Positions 1 through 8,882 of a stretch of DNA of 64,000 nucleotides are shown one piece after another (positions within the stretch are counted from its first letter, which is position 1; every line of letters starts with the position of its first letter). The notes under the pieces are model-generated. The model searched no databases. It had not been told where the DNA came from and worked only from the letters and a program-made list of their open reading frames with translations. The translations under genes and the position numbers were made by a program. This DNA comes from Lentibacillus populi (GTDB lineage Bacteria > Bacillota > Bacilli > Bacillales > Amphibacillaceae): positions 1 to 64,000 of the forward strand of contig BMJD01000019.1 of the NCBI GenBank assembly GCA_014642895.1, in the 5' to 3' direction.

Positions 1-121
1 GACGGAGCCATCTTTGATTGGACTTTGACTTTTTGACAAAAATCACAGGAATGACATTTGCAGAAAATTATAAATATATTTATGCAACGCTAGTGATTAT
101 AAACCTCATCGGCGGTTATTT

Positions 122-1789
122 TTGATTGACTTTTCCTGTGCTGTTATTGTTGCTCTCCTGGAATTGGCTTTTCCGGTAGCTGTACAGTCATTTATTGACA
201 AGCTGTTGCCAAGTGGCGACTGGAATCTGATTGTACTTGTCAGTATTGGGCTGTTGGCAGTTTATTTACTGAGCACATTTTTACAATATATTGTTACGTA
301 TTGGGGACATAAGCTTGGTGTCAATATTGAAACCGATATGCGGCAGCAATTATTCAACCATGTACAAAAACAGTCATTTCGCTTTTTTGATAATACAAAA
401 ACCGGACATATCATGAGTCGGATAACAAATGATTTATTTGATATTGGTGAGCTTGCCCACCATGGGCCGGAAGACTTTTTCATTGCAATCATGACGTTTG
501 TCGGTGCCTTTTTACTAATGTTTAACATTAACTTTCAACTGTCGGTGATTATTTTAATCATTGTACCGATATTAATTTGGCTGATTGCTTACAGTAATAT
601 TAAGATGAGCAAGGCCTGGCGCAAGATGTATCACGATATAGCGGATGTAAACGCACGTGTGGAAGATGCGGTTTCCGGTGTTCGGGTTGTCCAGTCATTT
701 ACCAATGAGAAATTTGAGATGAAGCGATTTACAAAAAATAATTACAGTTTCCGCAAAGCAAAAGTCGGTGCCTATAAAGTAATGGCATTCGTCAACTCCA
801 ATATCTACATGATGATGCGTTTTATTGTATTAGTTGTTCTCGTTTTCGGGTCATGGCTAACATTTAATGACAAGCTGGAAATGGGTGAGTTGGTAGCATT
901 TGTTCTGTTTGCAAACGTATTATTTAAACCGATTGAAAAAATCAGTGCCTTGCTTGAATTATATCCAAAAGGCATGGCAGGTTTTAAACGGTTTACCGAT
1001 CTGCTGGCAATTTCCCCGGAAGTAGTTGACCGTGAAGGAGCTCAAAACGTCTCATTTTTAAAGGGCGATATTTTATTTGATCGTGTAACATTTGGCTATG
1101 AAAAAACGAAAGCACCGGTGCTAACATCACTCAGCTTTGCCATTAACGCTGGTGAAACGATTGCCTTTGTTGGGCCCTCAGGTGCTGGAAAGACAACCAT
1201 TTGTTCCCTGATACCAAGGTTTTATGACGTTGACGCCGGCCGCATAACCATTGATGGAATCGATCTTCGCGATATGACCAAAGAGTCTCTGCGCCGCCAA
1301 ATCGGCATTGTGCAGCAGGATGTGTTTTTATTTACCGGCACACTACGGGAAAACATTGCATATGGGAAGCTTGACGCAACGAACGAGGAAATTGAGGAAG
1401 CTGCAAGGCGGGCCCATATGGAAGAATTTATTAATGAACTTCCTGATGGCTATGAAACACAGGTCGGCGAACGAGGGTTGAAGCTATCTGGCGGGCAAAA
1501 GCAGCGGATTGCTATTGCCAGGATGTTCCTGAAAAATCCGCCAATCCTGATTTTGGATGAAGCAACATCCGCACTTGACACGGAAACGGAAATGATTATT
1601 CAGCAAGCACTAACAGAACTGGCTAAAGACCGAACAACACTTATCATCGCCCATCGTCTAGCAACAATTAAAAATGCGGATCGGATTATGGTTGTAACGA
1701 AAAACGGTATTGAGGAGGAAGGAAATCACGAAGAATTGTTAAAACGGGAAGGGATATTTGCGCATTTGCATAGAGTGCAGATGCAGTAA
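122..1789 (+). CDS. ABC exporter half-transporter (membrane domain fused to ATPase), 5' end disturbed
   Basis: Exporter-type ABC half-transporter: about five or six membrane helices in residues 1-310, then an ATPase domain. Visible motifs are Walker A GPSGAGKTT (about 350), signature LSGGQKQR (about 455), Walker B ILILDEAT (about 477) and the H-loop IIAHR (about 508). The membrane domain resembles Bacillus YwjA/MsbA-like drug or lipid exporters; substrate unknown. The TTG at 122 is only the first possible start. The same frame upstream already reads YKPHRRLFLIDF, the usual N-terminus of this family, back to a stop at 71, while an ATG at 82 (M-Q-R-stop) sits one frame away. The true start was therefore probably lost to a small indel near 90, and no good ribosome site precedes 122. 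A terminator follows directly. Confidence 0.85.
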   Translation: MIDFSCAVIVALLELAFPVAVQSFIDKLLPSGDWNLIVLVSIGLLAVYLLSTFLQYIVTYWGHKLGVNIETDMRQQLFNHVQKQSFRFFDNTKTGHIMSRITNDLFDIGELAHHGPEDFFIAIMTFVGAFLLMFNINFQLSVIILIIVPILIWLIAYSNIKMSKAWRKMYHDIADVNARVEDAVSGVRVVQSFTNEKFEMKRFTKNNYSFRKAKVGAYKVMAFVNSNIYMMMRFIVLVVLVFGSWLTFNDKLEMGELVAFVLFANVLFKPIEKISALLELYPKGMAGFKRFTDLLAISPEVVDREGAQNVSFLKGDILFDRVTFGYEKTKAPVLTSLSFAINAGETIAFVGPSGAGKTTICSLIPRFYDVDAGRITIDGIDLRDMTKESLRRQIGIVQQDVFLFTGTLRENIAYGKLDATNEEIEEAARRAHMEEFINELPDGYETQVGERGLKLSGGQKQRIAIARMFLKNPPILILDEATSALDTETEMIIQQALTELAKDRTTLIIAHRLATIKNADRIMVVTKNGIEEEGNHEELLKREGIFAHLHRVQMQ

Positions 1790-1797
1790 TATTGATT

Positions 1798-1837
1798 GAG
1801 GATGCTCCGCGGATTAGGTGTGGAGCGTCCTCTTTTG
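1798..1837 (+). terminator. Rho-independent terminator after the ABC exporter
   Basis: Inverted repeat GAGGATGCTCC (1798-1808) and GGAGCGTCCTC (1822-1832), 11 bp with one mismatch, followed by TTTT. It begins 9 bp after the stop codon of the ABC gene. Confidence 0.8.
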
Positions 1838-1973
1838 GTTGGCAGGCTGGGGCGGGGTGGATGCTGAATTTTGTTTGTTGGTGCTTGAGCAATGCGAGAA
1901 GACATCACTCTGATTCGTGGCCTGGTCACGGAGGCCCCCTTTTTATGGTAATGGGTACGGTTCCTGGCTGGAT

Positions 1974-2099
1974 ACTGAAGTTTGTTCAAAAGGTACTGAA
2001 GTTTAGTCAAAATTCACTGAACGATCTGATACTTTCACTGAACTAGGAAGGAAAACCGCCGAATAACTTATAAAAATCACCGAACCCAAACTACATTTT
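1974..2099. repeat. Degenerate 21-bp tandem repeat, six units
   Basis: The hexamer ACTGAA or its variants GCCGAA and ACCGAA recurs at 1974, 1995, 2016, 2037, 2058 and 2079, exactly every 21 bp. The 15 bp between hexamers are loosely related (GTTTGTTCAAAAGGT, GTTTAGTCAAAATTC). Two further half-units (ATCGAA 2108, CCTGAA 2119) fall out of register. It lies in a gene-free stretch (1840-2307) between a terminator and the pterin dehydratase gene; I see no convincing gene in the rest of that stretch. Confidence 0.7.
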
Positions 2100-2307
2100 A
2101 AAAAGTCATCGAATTAATCCTGAATTATATACGGTGAAAACTGATTTTTCCACACACTTATGCACAAATACCTGTGGATAAGGTGTGCATAAGTTTTTTC
2201 CGGTTGATTGGGAGTGATAAGGAGAGAATTTCGCATCTGGATTTGTTAAACTAAATGTAACAGCAACAGCAAGATCGAAACTATAAAATTAGAAAGGAGA
2301 TGGAAAT

Positions 2308-2604
2308 ATGGAACGTTTGAATGAAGAACAAATTAAACAAGAACTTGAACAATTACCGAAATGGAAACGACTTGATGAAAAATGGATAGCCCGGAAATAT
2401 CATTTCAAAAACTTCCTGGCAGGGGTACGGTTTGTTGACCAAATTGCCGAGTATGCAGAGAGCAAGCAGCATCATCCGTTTATTTCGATCGACTATAAAG
2501 CTGTCACATTGAAGATTACCTCTTGGCGGGCAAAAGGATTGACGGATTTGGATTTTGAAATGGTAAACCACTTTGATGTGTTATATGAAAAAGCAGAAAA
2601 ATAG
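2308..2604 (+). CDS. phhB: Pterin-4a-carbinolamine dehydratase
   Basis: A 98-residue protein of the DCoH/PCD family, which dehydrates 4a-hydroxytetrahydrobiopterin during regeneration of reduced pterin; in organisms without phenylalanine hydroxylase it may serve another pterin-linked step. Family signs are the SKQHHPFISIDY segment (residues 51-62) carrying the catalytic His pair, and the downstream V-TLKITSW-A-GLT-D strand motif. Length matches the usual 95-105 residues. A strong ribosome site (AAAGGAGATGG) precedes the ATG. It appears monocistronic, with a repeat array upstream and hairpins downstream; no phenylalanine hydroxylase gene is visible nearby. Confidence 0.9.
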   Translation: MERLNEEQIKQELEQLPKWKRLDEKWIARKYHFKNFLAGVRFVDQIAEYAESKQHHPFISIDYKAVTLKITSWRAKGLTDLDFEMVNHFDVLYEKAEK

Positions 2605-2615
2605 GAAATAGTTTT

Positions 2616-2680
2616 GTCGATATTTCCCGGGAAATGTCGACTAACAAAAATAAAGCTCGCTGCAAAGGCGAGCTTTATAT
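2616..2680. terminator. Two consecutive hairpins between convergent genes
   Basis: First a nearly perfect 26-bp palindrome centred on CCCGGG (2616-2641, arms GTCGA and ATTTC). Then AAAGCTCGC (2652-2660) pairs with GCGAGCTTT (2668-2676), flanked by A-rich and T-rich tracts. The second hairpin can terminate the pterin dehydratase from the left and overlaps the end of the minus-strand acetyltransferase, so it is probably bidirectional. Confidence 0.7.
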
Positions 2681-3161
2681 ATGCAGAACCATGCGGATTG
2701 TCTTTAAAATATGGCCATCAAAGTTATCCTCAAACTCGGAAATAATTTTGAACCCTTTTGCCAGATAAAAACTTTTTCCGATTTCATTGTCTTTTTCAAC
2801 GCTGATATAAACTTCTTTAAAATTCTCCAGTTCCTCTATTCCCCCTTTTCAGCAATGCGGATCCTATGCCGTTTCCCTGGTGCGCTGGAAGTAAATAGAT
2901 GGCACCAAGCTCAGCCTTTCCCTCTTCATTAACTGGAGAAAATTTTACAAAGCCAGCAATTTTCCCATCAACCTTAGCTACGTATAGAAAAGAACGTTGC
3001 AATCGCATTTCCATCCGATCGTCATTATAAGCTGCCTGCAGGAAATTTTCCTGAACTTTTCGTGGTATGATCCCTTCATACGTACTGTTCCAGCTTGTTT
3101 TCGCGACATGTTGAACGTAAGGAATATCTTCTTTTTGCATACTACGGATTACGTAATCCAT
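2675..3161 (-). pseudogene. GNAT family N-acetyltransferase, frameshifted
   Basis: Acetyl-CoA-dependent N-acetyltransferase of unknown substrate. The first 107 residues include the acetyl-CoA loop segment HQGNGIGSALL and are intact. The frame then breaks at a run of five C on the plus strand (2841-2845). Read with one base fewer, the protein continues IEELENFKEVYISVEKDN and on through YLAKGFKI to a stop at 2675, giving a normal length near 160 residues. Either a one-base homopolymer error in the assembly or a real recent frameshift. Start ATG at 3161 follows GGGGGAGG. Confidence 0.75.
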
Positions 3162-3226
3162 ACCATTAACCTCCCCCGAAAATTTCTAATAGTATACCAT
3201 TGATTGCAGAGGATTTGGCTGTTTTT

Positions 3227-3556
3227 TCATAAATTATTGGAGGGAAGAAAGAAAATAATCGTCATAAGTGGAACGGTTACGAAATAATGGCGCCAATTGT
3301 TTTTCAAGTATAGTATCTGGCCATTGATAATACGTGAAATAATGACGAGTACCTCGACCGCCAATAACATTAACGTATGAACCGCAGTGAAAAGACATGC
3401 AATGCCAATTATAAGAAAACAGGTATGGATTAATATAAATAATAGTAATGATAAACTCTGTCTTTGTTGAAGATCCTTGAAATTTTCCCGGAAATAAATC
3501 AAATTTCCTGTTATACTAAGAAGAGAATACAGAATTATCAGGATGGTGTGAATCAT
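3227..3556 (-). CDS. Small polytopic membrane protein
   Basis: 109-residue protein not recognised as a named family. It contains about four hydrophobic segments (IHTILIILYSLLSITGNLIYF; LLLFILIHTCFLIIGIACLF; LMLLAVEVLVIISRI; FVTVPLMTIIFFLP). I chose the ATG at 3556 over the upstream in-frame ATG because GGAGGTG lies five bases before it. It is transcribed divergently from the MerR-type regulator, and the 80-bp interval carries a 14-bp palindrome, so it is a reasonable candidate target of that regulator. Confidence 0.6.
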   Translation of the reverse strand: MIHTILIILYSLLSITGNLIYFRENFKDLQQRQSLSLLLFILIHTCFLIIGIACLFTAVHTLMLLAVEVLVIISRIINGQILYLKNNWRHYFVTVPLMTIIFFLPSNNL

Positions 3557-3591
3557 TTGGTCACCTCCATTCGTATCATTAGCATACATAG

Positions 3592-3605
3592 TGGGGTCGA
3601 CCCCA
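3592..3605. promoter_or_regulatory. 14-bp perfect palindrome in the divergent MerR promoter
   Basis: TGGGGTCGACCCCA is a perfect dyad between the divergent membrane protein (start 3556) and the MerR-type gene (start 3638). MerR-family dimers bind such dyads, often within the promoter spacer. Function as operator is inferred from position only. Confidence 0.45.
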
Positions 3606-3637
3606 TATCAAGAGAAATTTTCAGGAGTGATTTTCCA

Positions 3638-3919
3638 GTGAAAATTGGTGCATTTGTAAAGGCTGTTGAAGCAACAAAAGACACGGTCAGGCATTATGAA
3701 GAATGGGGCATGATTAAGCCGGCCTGGAGCAACAATAGAAGGATTTATGAGGAAAAGGATATCCAGGATTTCTATGCGATTAAAGAGATGCAAGGGCTTG
3801 GCATGACCTTAAAGGAAATCCGGCTTATGTTTGACATAAAACGAAACCATGGCTGCGGATCACCTGAGTTGCTGGCAGGGATGATGAAAAAAGTTCAGGA
3901 AAAAAACAGGAACAGCTGA
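3638..3919 (+). CDS. MerR family transcriptional regulator, C-terminus frameshifted
   Basis: N-terminal winged helix of the MerR family: IGAFVKAVEATKDTVRHYEE is the helix-turn-helix with the characteristic RHYEEWG motif, followed by the wing NNRRIYEEKD and helix LKEIRLMFD. Start GTG at 3638 is preceded by CAGGAGTGA; the longer open frame upstream lacks a ribosome site. The frame ends early at 3919. One more A in the run of seven near 3901 would let it continue as KKQEQLIMEEQAIKQW to a stop at 3978, giving the expected C-terminal dimerisation helix. DNA binding region looks intact. Ligand unknown. Confidence 0.7.
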   Translation: MKIGAFVKAVEATKDTVRHYEEWGMIKPAWSNNRRIYEEKDIQDFYAIKEMQGLGMTLKEIRLMFDIKRNHGCGSPELLAGMMKKVQEKNRNS

Positions 3920-3985
3920 TAATGGAGGAACAGGCCATTAAGCAGTGGACGGAATATTGGCTGTGCTACGTGAAGTAAATAATAG

Positions 3986-4555
<570 letters not shown>

Positions 4556-4631
4556 AACTTAGGATGAACAACATACTTCTAACAGTGGCGCAGCAGGAAT
4601 AACCTGATTAAAAGTGAAAGGGGGTTCTGAC

Positions 4632-4940
4632 ATGGGATTTGTCATGGCAATTGTGCCTGTTTTAATAGCGGGAGGGGTTGCAGTATTCGTAATCGGAAGG
4701 CTTAAACATAAGTATAATCAAGGCAACTTGGGCAGGAAAAAATCAAAAGGTGCTCAAGTCCTGTTAGATAGTTTCATACCAATGGGAATGCTTTTGGGTT
4801 GCACTGTTGGTATAATTCTAGGCATGTTTTTCTCTATTTCTCTACTATCTACAGTCAGCTTAGGAGCTAGTATAGGATATTTAGCTGGATATTTTGCTTA
4901 TGAAATTTATAGTAAGGAGAAAACGGTTGGGGACGGGTAA
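4632..4940 (+). CDS. Small membrane protein
   Basis: 102-residue protein, not recognised. Hydrophobic segments are MGFVMAIVPVLIAGGVAVFV at the N-terminus, MGMLLGCTVGIILGMFFSIS and SLGASIGYLAGYFAYEIY; a basic cytoplasmic loop (RLKHKYNQG, GRKKSKG) separates the first two. AAAGGGGG lies seven bases before the ATG at 4632, so that start is preferred over the in-frame upstream ATG. It is followed after 27 bases by the DUF4181-like gene and may be co-transcribed with it. Confidence 0.6.
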   Translation: MGFVMAIVPVLIAGGVAVFVIGRLKHKYNQGNLGRKKSKGAQVLLDSFIPMGMLLGCTVGIILGMFFSISLLSTVSLGASIGYLAGYFAYEIYSKEKTVGDG

Positions 4941-4967
4941 CCCCGATGAAAACGGAGCTGATTTTAA

Positions 4968-5369
4968 ATGGGACACTACGGACTGCAACCAGGGTTTTGG
5001 AAGGAATTTTTAATTATTATGGCAGTAGTTGTTTTTCTCGTAGCTGTAATTCCAGCCTTTCTTCGCCGCTGGATGGGAGCCGATAAAAGGAAGTGGTTCT
5101 CGTATAATTATATTAATGAATTTCATAAAAAAGGTGATTGGACATTACGTGTGATTTTTATTTTTTCAGTTATAGCCTGCGGGGTTATTTTTATAGCAAG
5201 GCCGCTTATCCTGATTCTGATATCAGCCTTTTTTACGGTAATTCAACTTGGGTTTCAAACATATGTTGAATGGAGATTTTCGGAGAATCGCAGCAATTAC
5301 AAACTAACGCTAATCGAAATTAGTTTAATCACAGTTACTGTTGTTGGGGTGGTATTATGGCTTGAATAG
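4968..5369 (+). CDS. DUF4181-like membrane protein
   Basis: 133 residues with four predicted membrane helices. The middle block FSYNYINEFHKKGDWTLR (residues 45-62) resembles the conserved signature of DUF4181 proteins of Bacillaceae, whose function is unknown. A ribosome site is poor (AACGGAGCTG about 10 bases upstream). Lies between a small membrane protein and a hydrolase remnant whose frame continues directly from its stop codon. Confidence 0.6.
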   Translation: MGHYGLQPGFWKEFLIIMAVVVFLVAVIPAFLRRWMGADKRKWFSYNYINEFHKKGDWTLRVIFIFSVIACGVIFIARPLILILISAFFTVIQLGFQTYVEWRFSENRSNYKLTLIEISLITVTVVGVVLWLE

Positions 5370-5656
5370 ATAGATGGAACGACATACACTTGTAAGGATA
5401 TTAAAAGAGAATATGTCATTGAAATACCTAATGAATTTAGCAAAGTCAATGGAAAAATATTAGTTACTGTGGGGCAAAAGAAAAAGGTATTATGGAAAAA
5501 TCAGCAGTTGATATAGTGAATAATAACCCAAATTGTACTGGTGTAGTAATTTCCGGGGTTGGTCACGGAGTGCCGCTGGCAGAACCAGATTTATTTAATC
5601 AAATTATTGAAAAATGGATATACGATGTAATAACCGCAGGAGGAATAGATGGATAA
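5370..5656 (+). pseudogene. Alpha/beta hydrolase remnant (C-terminal part)
   Basis: Two adjoining frames together encode about 95 residues of an alpha/beta hydrolase tail: EIPNEFSKVNGKILVTVG in one frame, then AKEKGIMEKSAVDIVNNNPN and GVGHGVPLAEPDLFNQIIEK in the next. The segment I-GVGHGVPLAEPD contains the expected catalytic His. One G is missing in the GGGG run near 5473. No start codon exists: the frame opens at the stop of the preceding gene, so the N-terminal two thirds are gone. A genuine gene remnant rather than a simple sequencing error. Confidence 0.6.
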
Positions 5657-6143
5657 CTATAAATTTAATGAATTTTTAAGGATAACCAGAAAATTAAATG
5701 AAATTAAAATTACACCATTGCTAATGGGTTCAGTAGGATTAGAAATTGTCACAGAAAGAAATTGGGATGCTCAGGATTTAGATATCCATGTACCTGGTGA
5801 TGAAAGGGGTTGGGAAGTACCTGCTGAAAAGGCTATTTTTAATTGGAATCGTATTGTGGAGGTTATGGGCTCCTTTGAATATCGTTTAGTAGATTTACAT
5901 GAACATGAATTTTTTAAAAGAGGATTATCAGTCGGGTTTGGTATCATTGATACTTTACCATCTTTCGCAGGAGTATCGTTAAAGGATTTGGAAATACATC
6001 AAAAGGAAGATGTAAAATTTTACTTGTTAACGCCGAATCAATATTTGCAGGTATATGAAGCCTCATATAAGGACAGTTATCGGGCGGAAAACAATAATCA
6101 TAAGGATATTCGTAAAATCGAGTATTTAAAAACAAAACCATGA
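5649..6143 (+). CDS. Nucleotidyltransferase-like protein
   Basis: 164 residues, cytoplasmic. Residues 25-50 read PLLMGSVGLEIVTERNWDAQ then DLDIHVP, resembling the nucleotidyltransferase fold core (GS motif followed by a D-D pair on a strand), as in uncharacterised minimal nucleotidyltransferases of Firmicutes sometimes mis-annotated as phosphoribosylanthranilate isomerase. Catalytic activity is not established. GCAGGAGGAATAG places a strong ribosome site before the ATG at 5649; the start overlaps the end of the hydrolase remnant. Confidence 0.55.
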   Translation: MDNYKFNEFLRITRKLNEIKITPLLMGSVGLEIVTERNWDAQDLDIHVPGDERGWEVPAEKAIFNWNRIVEVMGSFEYRLVDLHEHEFFKRGLSVGFGIIDTLPSFAGVSLKDLEIHQKEDVKFYLLTPNQYLQVYEASYKDSYRAENNNHKDIRKIEYLKTKP

Positions 6144-6265
6144 CTTCTATTCCAATATCGTTCTCTTACCCGGAATAAGGGTCAGAGTCTTACCTTTAAG
6201 AAAAGGGCCATTAATTAAGGGAAGCATATTGAACAAACAGGCAGGTTACTAAAAAAAGCCTTACA

Positions 6266-6880
6266 ATGAGTACCTTGACTATCAATGAACTTCAATCCCA
6301 AATGGAAATCCTTGATGCTTTTCCGGTAATGAATCAATTACGTACGCATCTTGATGAAAAAGCTTATCTCGATTTGGTAACGGAGGCCAAAGAAAAAGAT
6401 ATGTATCAATTGTATGCTTTGAATGATCAAGGAGAAGTTGTTGCGGTTACAGAATTCAAGCCTATGATCACCCTTTACTACGAGCGCTTTGTTTGGGTAT
6501 GTGATTTAGTTACGGATAAGAATAAACGTTCCAATGGGTACGGCCATAAGCTTCTGTCGTATGTTCATGAATGGGCTAAAGAAAATGGTTATGAAAGTGT
6601 TGCCCTATCATCGGGATTAAAACGTACAGATGCTCATCGATTTTATGAAGAAAAAGCTGGTTATGAAAAAGTAGGCTATGTGTTTAAAAAGCCTTTGGGG
6701 TCCTACTCTGTCTGCAACAGGGATAAGACGTGTGTTCTTTCCAAATTAATACCCCCATTTTATGGAAGGAGGTCTTTAAAACGATTAAGGATTCGTGGTT
6801 TACCGTTCAGGAAATCGATCGCTTTACATTTGCAATCAGCGAATATGGTCATTGGGAGAAAGTGCATTCATTTTTATTAA
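6266..6880 (+). CDS. GNAT acetyltransferase with a run-on C-terminus
   Basis: Residues 1-150 form a complete GNAT fold: [20 protein letters not shown] (acetyl-CoA loop around residue 90), [13 protein letters not shown], and the closing [20 protein letters not shown]. Homologues normally stop at about this point. Here the frame continues another 50 residues that read the following MBL-hydrolase gene out of frame, so the stop codon and the intergenic spacer were probably lost by a deletion near 6705. Substrate unknown. No strong ribosome site before the ATG at 6266. Confidence 0.6.
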   Translation: MSTLTINELQSQMEILDAFPVMNQLRTHLDEKAYLDLVTEAKEKDMYQLYALNDQGEVVAVTEFKPMITLYYERFVWVCDLVTDKNKRSNGYGHKLLSYVHEWAKENGYESVALSSGLKRTDAHRFYEEKAGYEKVGYVFKKPLGSYSVCNRDKTCVLSKLIPPFYGRRSLKRLRIRGLPFRKSIALHLQSANMVIGRKCIHFY

Positions 6881-7563
6881 TTGGGAAGGAAAAGGCAGTG
6901 CTAATTGATACGGGTCTTGGTATTGATAATATAAAAAGAATAACCGATCAGCTTACGGACTTGCCCATCACCGTTATTACGACACATGCTCATGCAGATC
7001 ATATCGGAAGCCATAGTGAATTTAAAAGGATCTATGTCCATGAGAAGGATGCTGACTGGCTAATAAACGGCATTAAGGGATTACCTATAGAGCAAATAAG
7101 AAAAAATATAAACCGGGACATTACCATACCTCCTCCCGAAATATTTGACCCTAATACATATACGCCGTATCAAGGAGAGCCAGCGGGATTTGTAGCAGAT
7201 GGGGATGTTATTGATTTAGGAAATAGAAAGTTGACCATACATCATACTCCAGGGCATTCACCAGGTCATATATGCGTTTTTGATGAGAACAACGGGTATT
7301 TGTTTACGGGCGATTTACTTTATGATGAAACTCCTGTGTATGCTTTCTATCCATCAACGAATCCTGTTGATTTAGTTCGTTCCCTGGAAAGAATAGCAGG
7401 GATGGGAAATGTTTCCATGGTGTACGGTTCTCATAACACCTTGGGCCTTGATCCGGAAATTTTAGAAGAAGTAAAACTGGCGGTTACGTTTCTAAAAGAA
7501 AGAGGCCTTGTTAAATTTGGCACAGGGATTCATCGGTTTAACGGGTTTAGTGTTCAGTTCTAA
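6730..7563 (+). CDS. MBL-fold metallo-hydrolase
   Basis: Metallo-beta-lactamase-fold hydrolase, two-zinc type. Metal ligands are visible as THAHADHIG (His-x-His-x-Asp-His, about residue 92), the PGHSPGH motif (about 181), TGDLLYD (about 195) and GSHN (about 234). Substrate unknown. The family start expected from homology is M-I-K-D-S-W-F; here that position (6781) reads ACG ATT AAG GAT, with a good GGAGG eight bases upstream. The only in-frame ATG is at 6730, inside the preceding gene, without a ribosome site. Translation therefore begins at a non-standard codon or the start has been mutated. Confidence 0.75.
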   Translation: MCSFQINTPILWKEVFKTIKDSWFTVQEIDRFTFAISEYGHWEKVHSFLLIGKEKAVLIDTGLGIDNIKRITDQLTDLPITVITTHAHADHIGSHSEFKRIYVHEKDADWLINGIKGLPIEQIRKNINRDITIPPPEIFDPNTYTPYQGEPAGFVADGDVIDLGNRKLTIHHTPGHSPGHICVFDENNGYLFTGDLLYDETPVYAFYPSTNPVDLVRSLERIAGMGNVSMVYGSHNTLGLDPEILEEVKLAVTFLKERGLVKFGTGIHRFNGFSVQF

Positions 7564-7621
7564 CGCTGTATAACGGGACAATCAAAAAAATGTGGTTTCG
7601 GGTAACAAATAAAGTAATGAA

Positions 7622-8106
7622 GTGGGGGGATCGGTCGTTTATGTTTTGGTTACGTCTTTTATAATTATATTTATGCTTCACAATTTGGAAGAGATTATGA
7701 CGATTGAAGGATGGTTTAAGAAAATTTATCCTCGGATTAGCAGGAAGATTCCTTCATTTGCACAAAAAGAAATGAAGAAGTTTGAAGACATTACCGCAGC
7801 ACAGTTTTCTGCCGTTGTTTTTGTGTTTCAATTGCTTCCTCTATCCTGATATTGATAGCGGCGATAACACAATATTATTTTTTGTTTTTCGGGTTAAACC
7901 TTTTGTTTGCTATAAATATGTTTACACATCCGTTACAAGCTTTATATTTATTATTCCTGATCATCCCCTATAATATTGTATTTTTTAATTACTTTTCCAA
8001 AGCCGGATTTTTAACCATGAATACGATTTTAGGTTCATTATTGGTTATGTTATTTCTTATTTCAGTATTCTTTCTTAGTCATAAAGTTGGGGAGAAATGG
8101 GGTTAG
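7622..8106 (+). pseudogene. HXXEE-domain membrane protein, frameshifted
   Basis: The first part contains FMLHNLEEIMTIEGWF, the His-x-x-Glu-Glu motif that names the HXXEE integral membrane family. After a short insertion near 7830 the frame shifts; the second part continues SIASSILILIAAITQYYFLF and FFLSHKVGEKWG, giving the remaining helices. Joined, the two make a normal protein of about 155 residues. The start is also unclear: GGGGGG precedes an ATG at 7640 that is out of frame with the domain. Function of the family is unknown. Confidence 0.65.
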
Positions 8107-8224
8107 ACAGACTGTTAGAACCTTAAAGGGCGCTTTTCCCTAATTATAAAGAAAAGTGCCAATATCGTATGTAATGGTCATATTGTTCAGCTATTATCTT
8201 TTGGCTAGAAGGGAGATGTGATTT

Positions 8225-8380
8225 TTGAATTGGCCCCTTCCTACAGGTTTAACAATCGGAACTTTTATAGGTACTTATATAGTAACGCAATCTTTTGTGC
8301 AAGCACTCTTTGGAGCAATAGGTGCATTAGCTGCTGGAATCGTGATTTCATTTTTAATGCGAAACAAAAAACGAAATTAA
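8225..8380 (+). CDS. 51-residue membrane protein
   Basis: TTG start preceded by AAGGGAGATG. The peptide begins MNWPLPTGLTIGTFIGTY and continues VTQSFVQALFGAIGALAAG, IVISFLMRNKKRN: two hydrophobic segments and a basic tail, the layout of small inner-membrane proteins of bacilli. Not recognised as a named family. The ribosome site and non-random amino-acid pattern are the only evidence. Confidence 0.5.
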   Translation: MNWPLPTGLTIGTFIGTYIVTQSFVQALFGAIGALAAGIVISFLMRNKKRN

Positions 8381-8501
8381 CCGCCTGACAATAATCTAGT
8401 GCTTTTAATAAGGGTATTAGAAGAAATCGGCACTTCCGATTTATAGCAGCTAATTAATGCGATGTTGAAACATTTCCCGTGTAAGAATCGTATCTCTACA
8501 G

Positions 8502-8654
8502 ATGTTGGAACAAATATTTGGAGTAGAACAATTGATTGAATCTAAAAGTGGTTATGCAAGGTATGAACCTCATGATTCCCCGGAACATGACGTAAGTAAA
8601 GCCGCCGTTATAAGATTAACAACTTCCCTATCAGATACGCTGTCACAAGGATGA
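8502..8654 (+). other. Possible gene remnant, 50 codons open
   Basis: The frame from an ATG at 8502 reads MLEQIFGVEQLIESKSGYAR and on to VSKAAVIRLTTSLSDTLSQG. It looks protein-like but has no ribosome site, and related-looking codons extend upstream of the ATG without a start. It may be the C-terminal end of a lost gene. I do not recognise it. Confidence 0.25.
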
Positions 8655-8690
8655 AGAGAAAGACAACTTTCAGGAAAAGGGGGTAAAAAA

Positions 8691-8728
8691 GGTTCCGATC
8701 ATCAAAAAACGATAATCGGAACCTTTTT
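8691..8728 (+). terminator. Rho-independent terminator
   Basis: GGTTCCGATCATC (8691-8703) pairs with GATAATCGGAACC (8711-8723) with one mismatch, followed by TTTTTA. The A-run upstream makes it usable from the other strand as well, where it would end the small minus-strand ORFs at 8791-8987. Confidence 0.75.
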
Positions 8729-8790
8729 ACGTTATTTTGGCATGTCCCAGCCTTTATGCGTTTTGCTATTTAATTTCTTGTACAAGTTGT

Positions 8791-8877
8791 TTACATTGTG
8801 ACCACAGACAGCAGATAGATGCACGTACCAATTACAGCTGCGCCACCGGACATCCATAGAAATTCAGCTTTGTCCAT
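8791..8877 (-). CDS. 28-residue single-helix membrane peptide
   Basis: Peptide MDKAEFLWMSGGAAVIGTCI then YLLSVVTM: a charged N-terminus and one hydrophobic helix. It starts five bases after the stop of the 34-residue ORF upstream, so translation could be coupled. Downstream, a shifted frame reads NLYKKLNSKTHKGWDMPK to a stop near 8741, a plausible lost C-terminal tail. Weak support beyond position and hydrophobicity. Confidence 0.35.
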   Translation of the reverse strand: MDKAEFLWMSGGAAVIGTCIYLLSVVTM

Positions 8878-8882
8878 TGTGC

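Noticed and set aside
4614..4631. Upstream ATG extension of the membrane protein starting at 4632
   Set aside because: The ribosome site AAAGGGGG lies between the two ATGs, so the shorter start is the better one.
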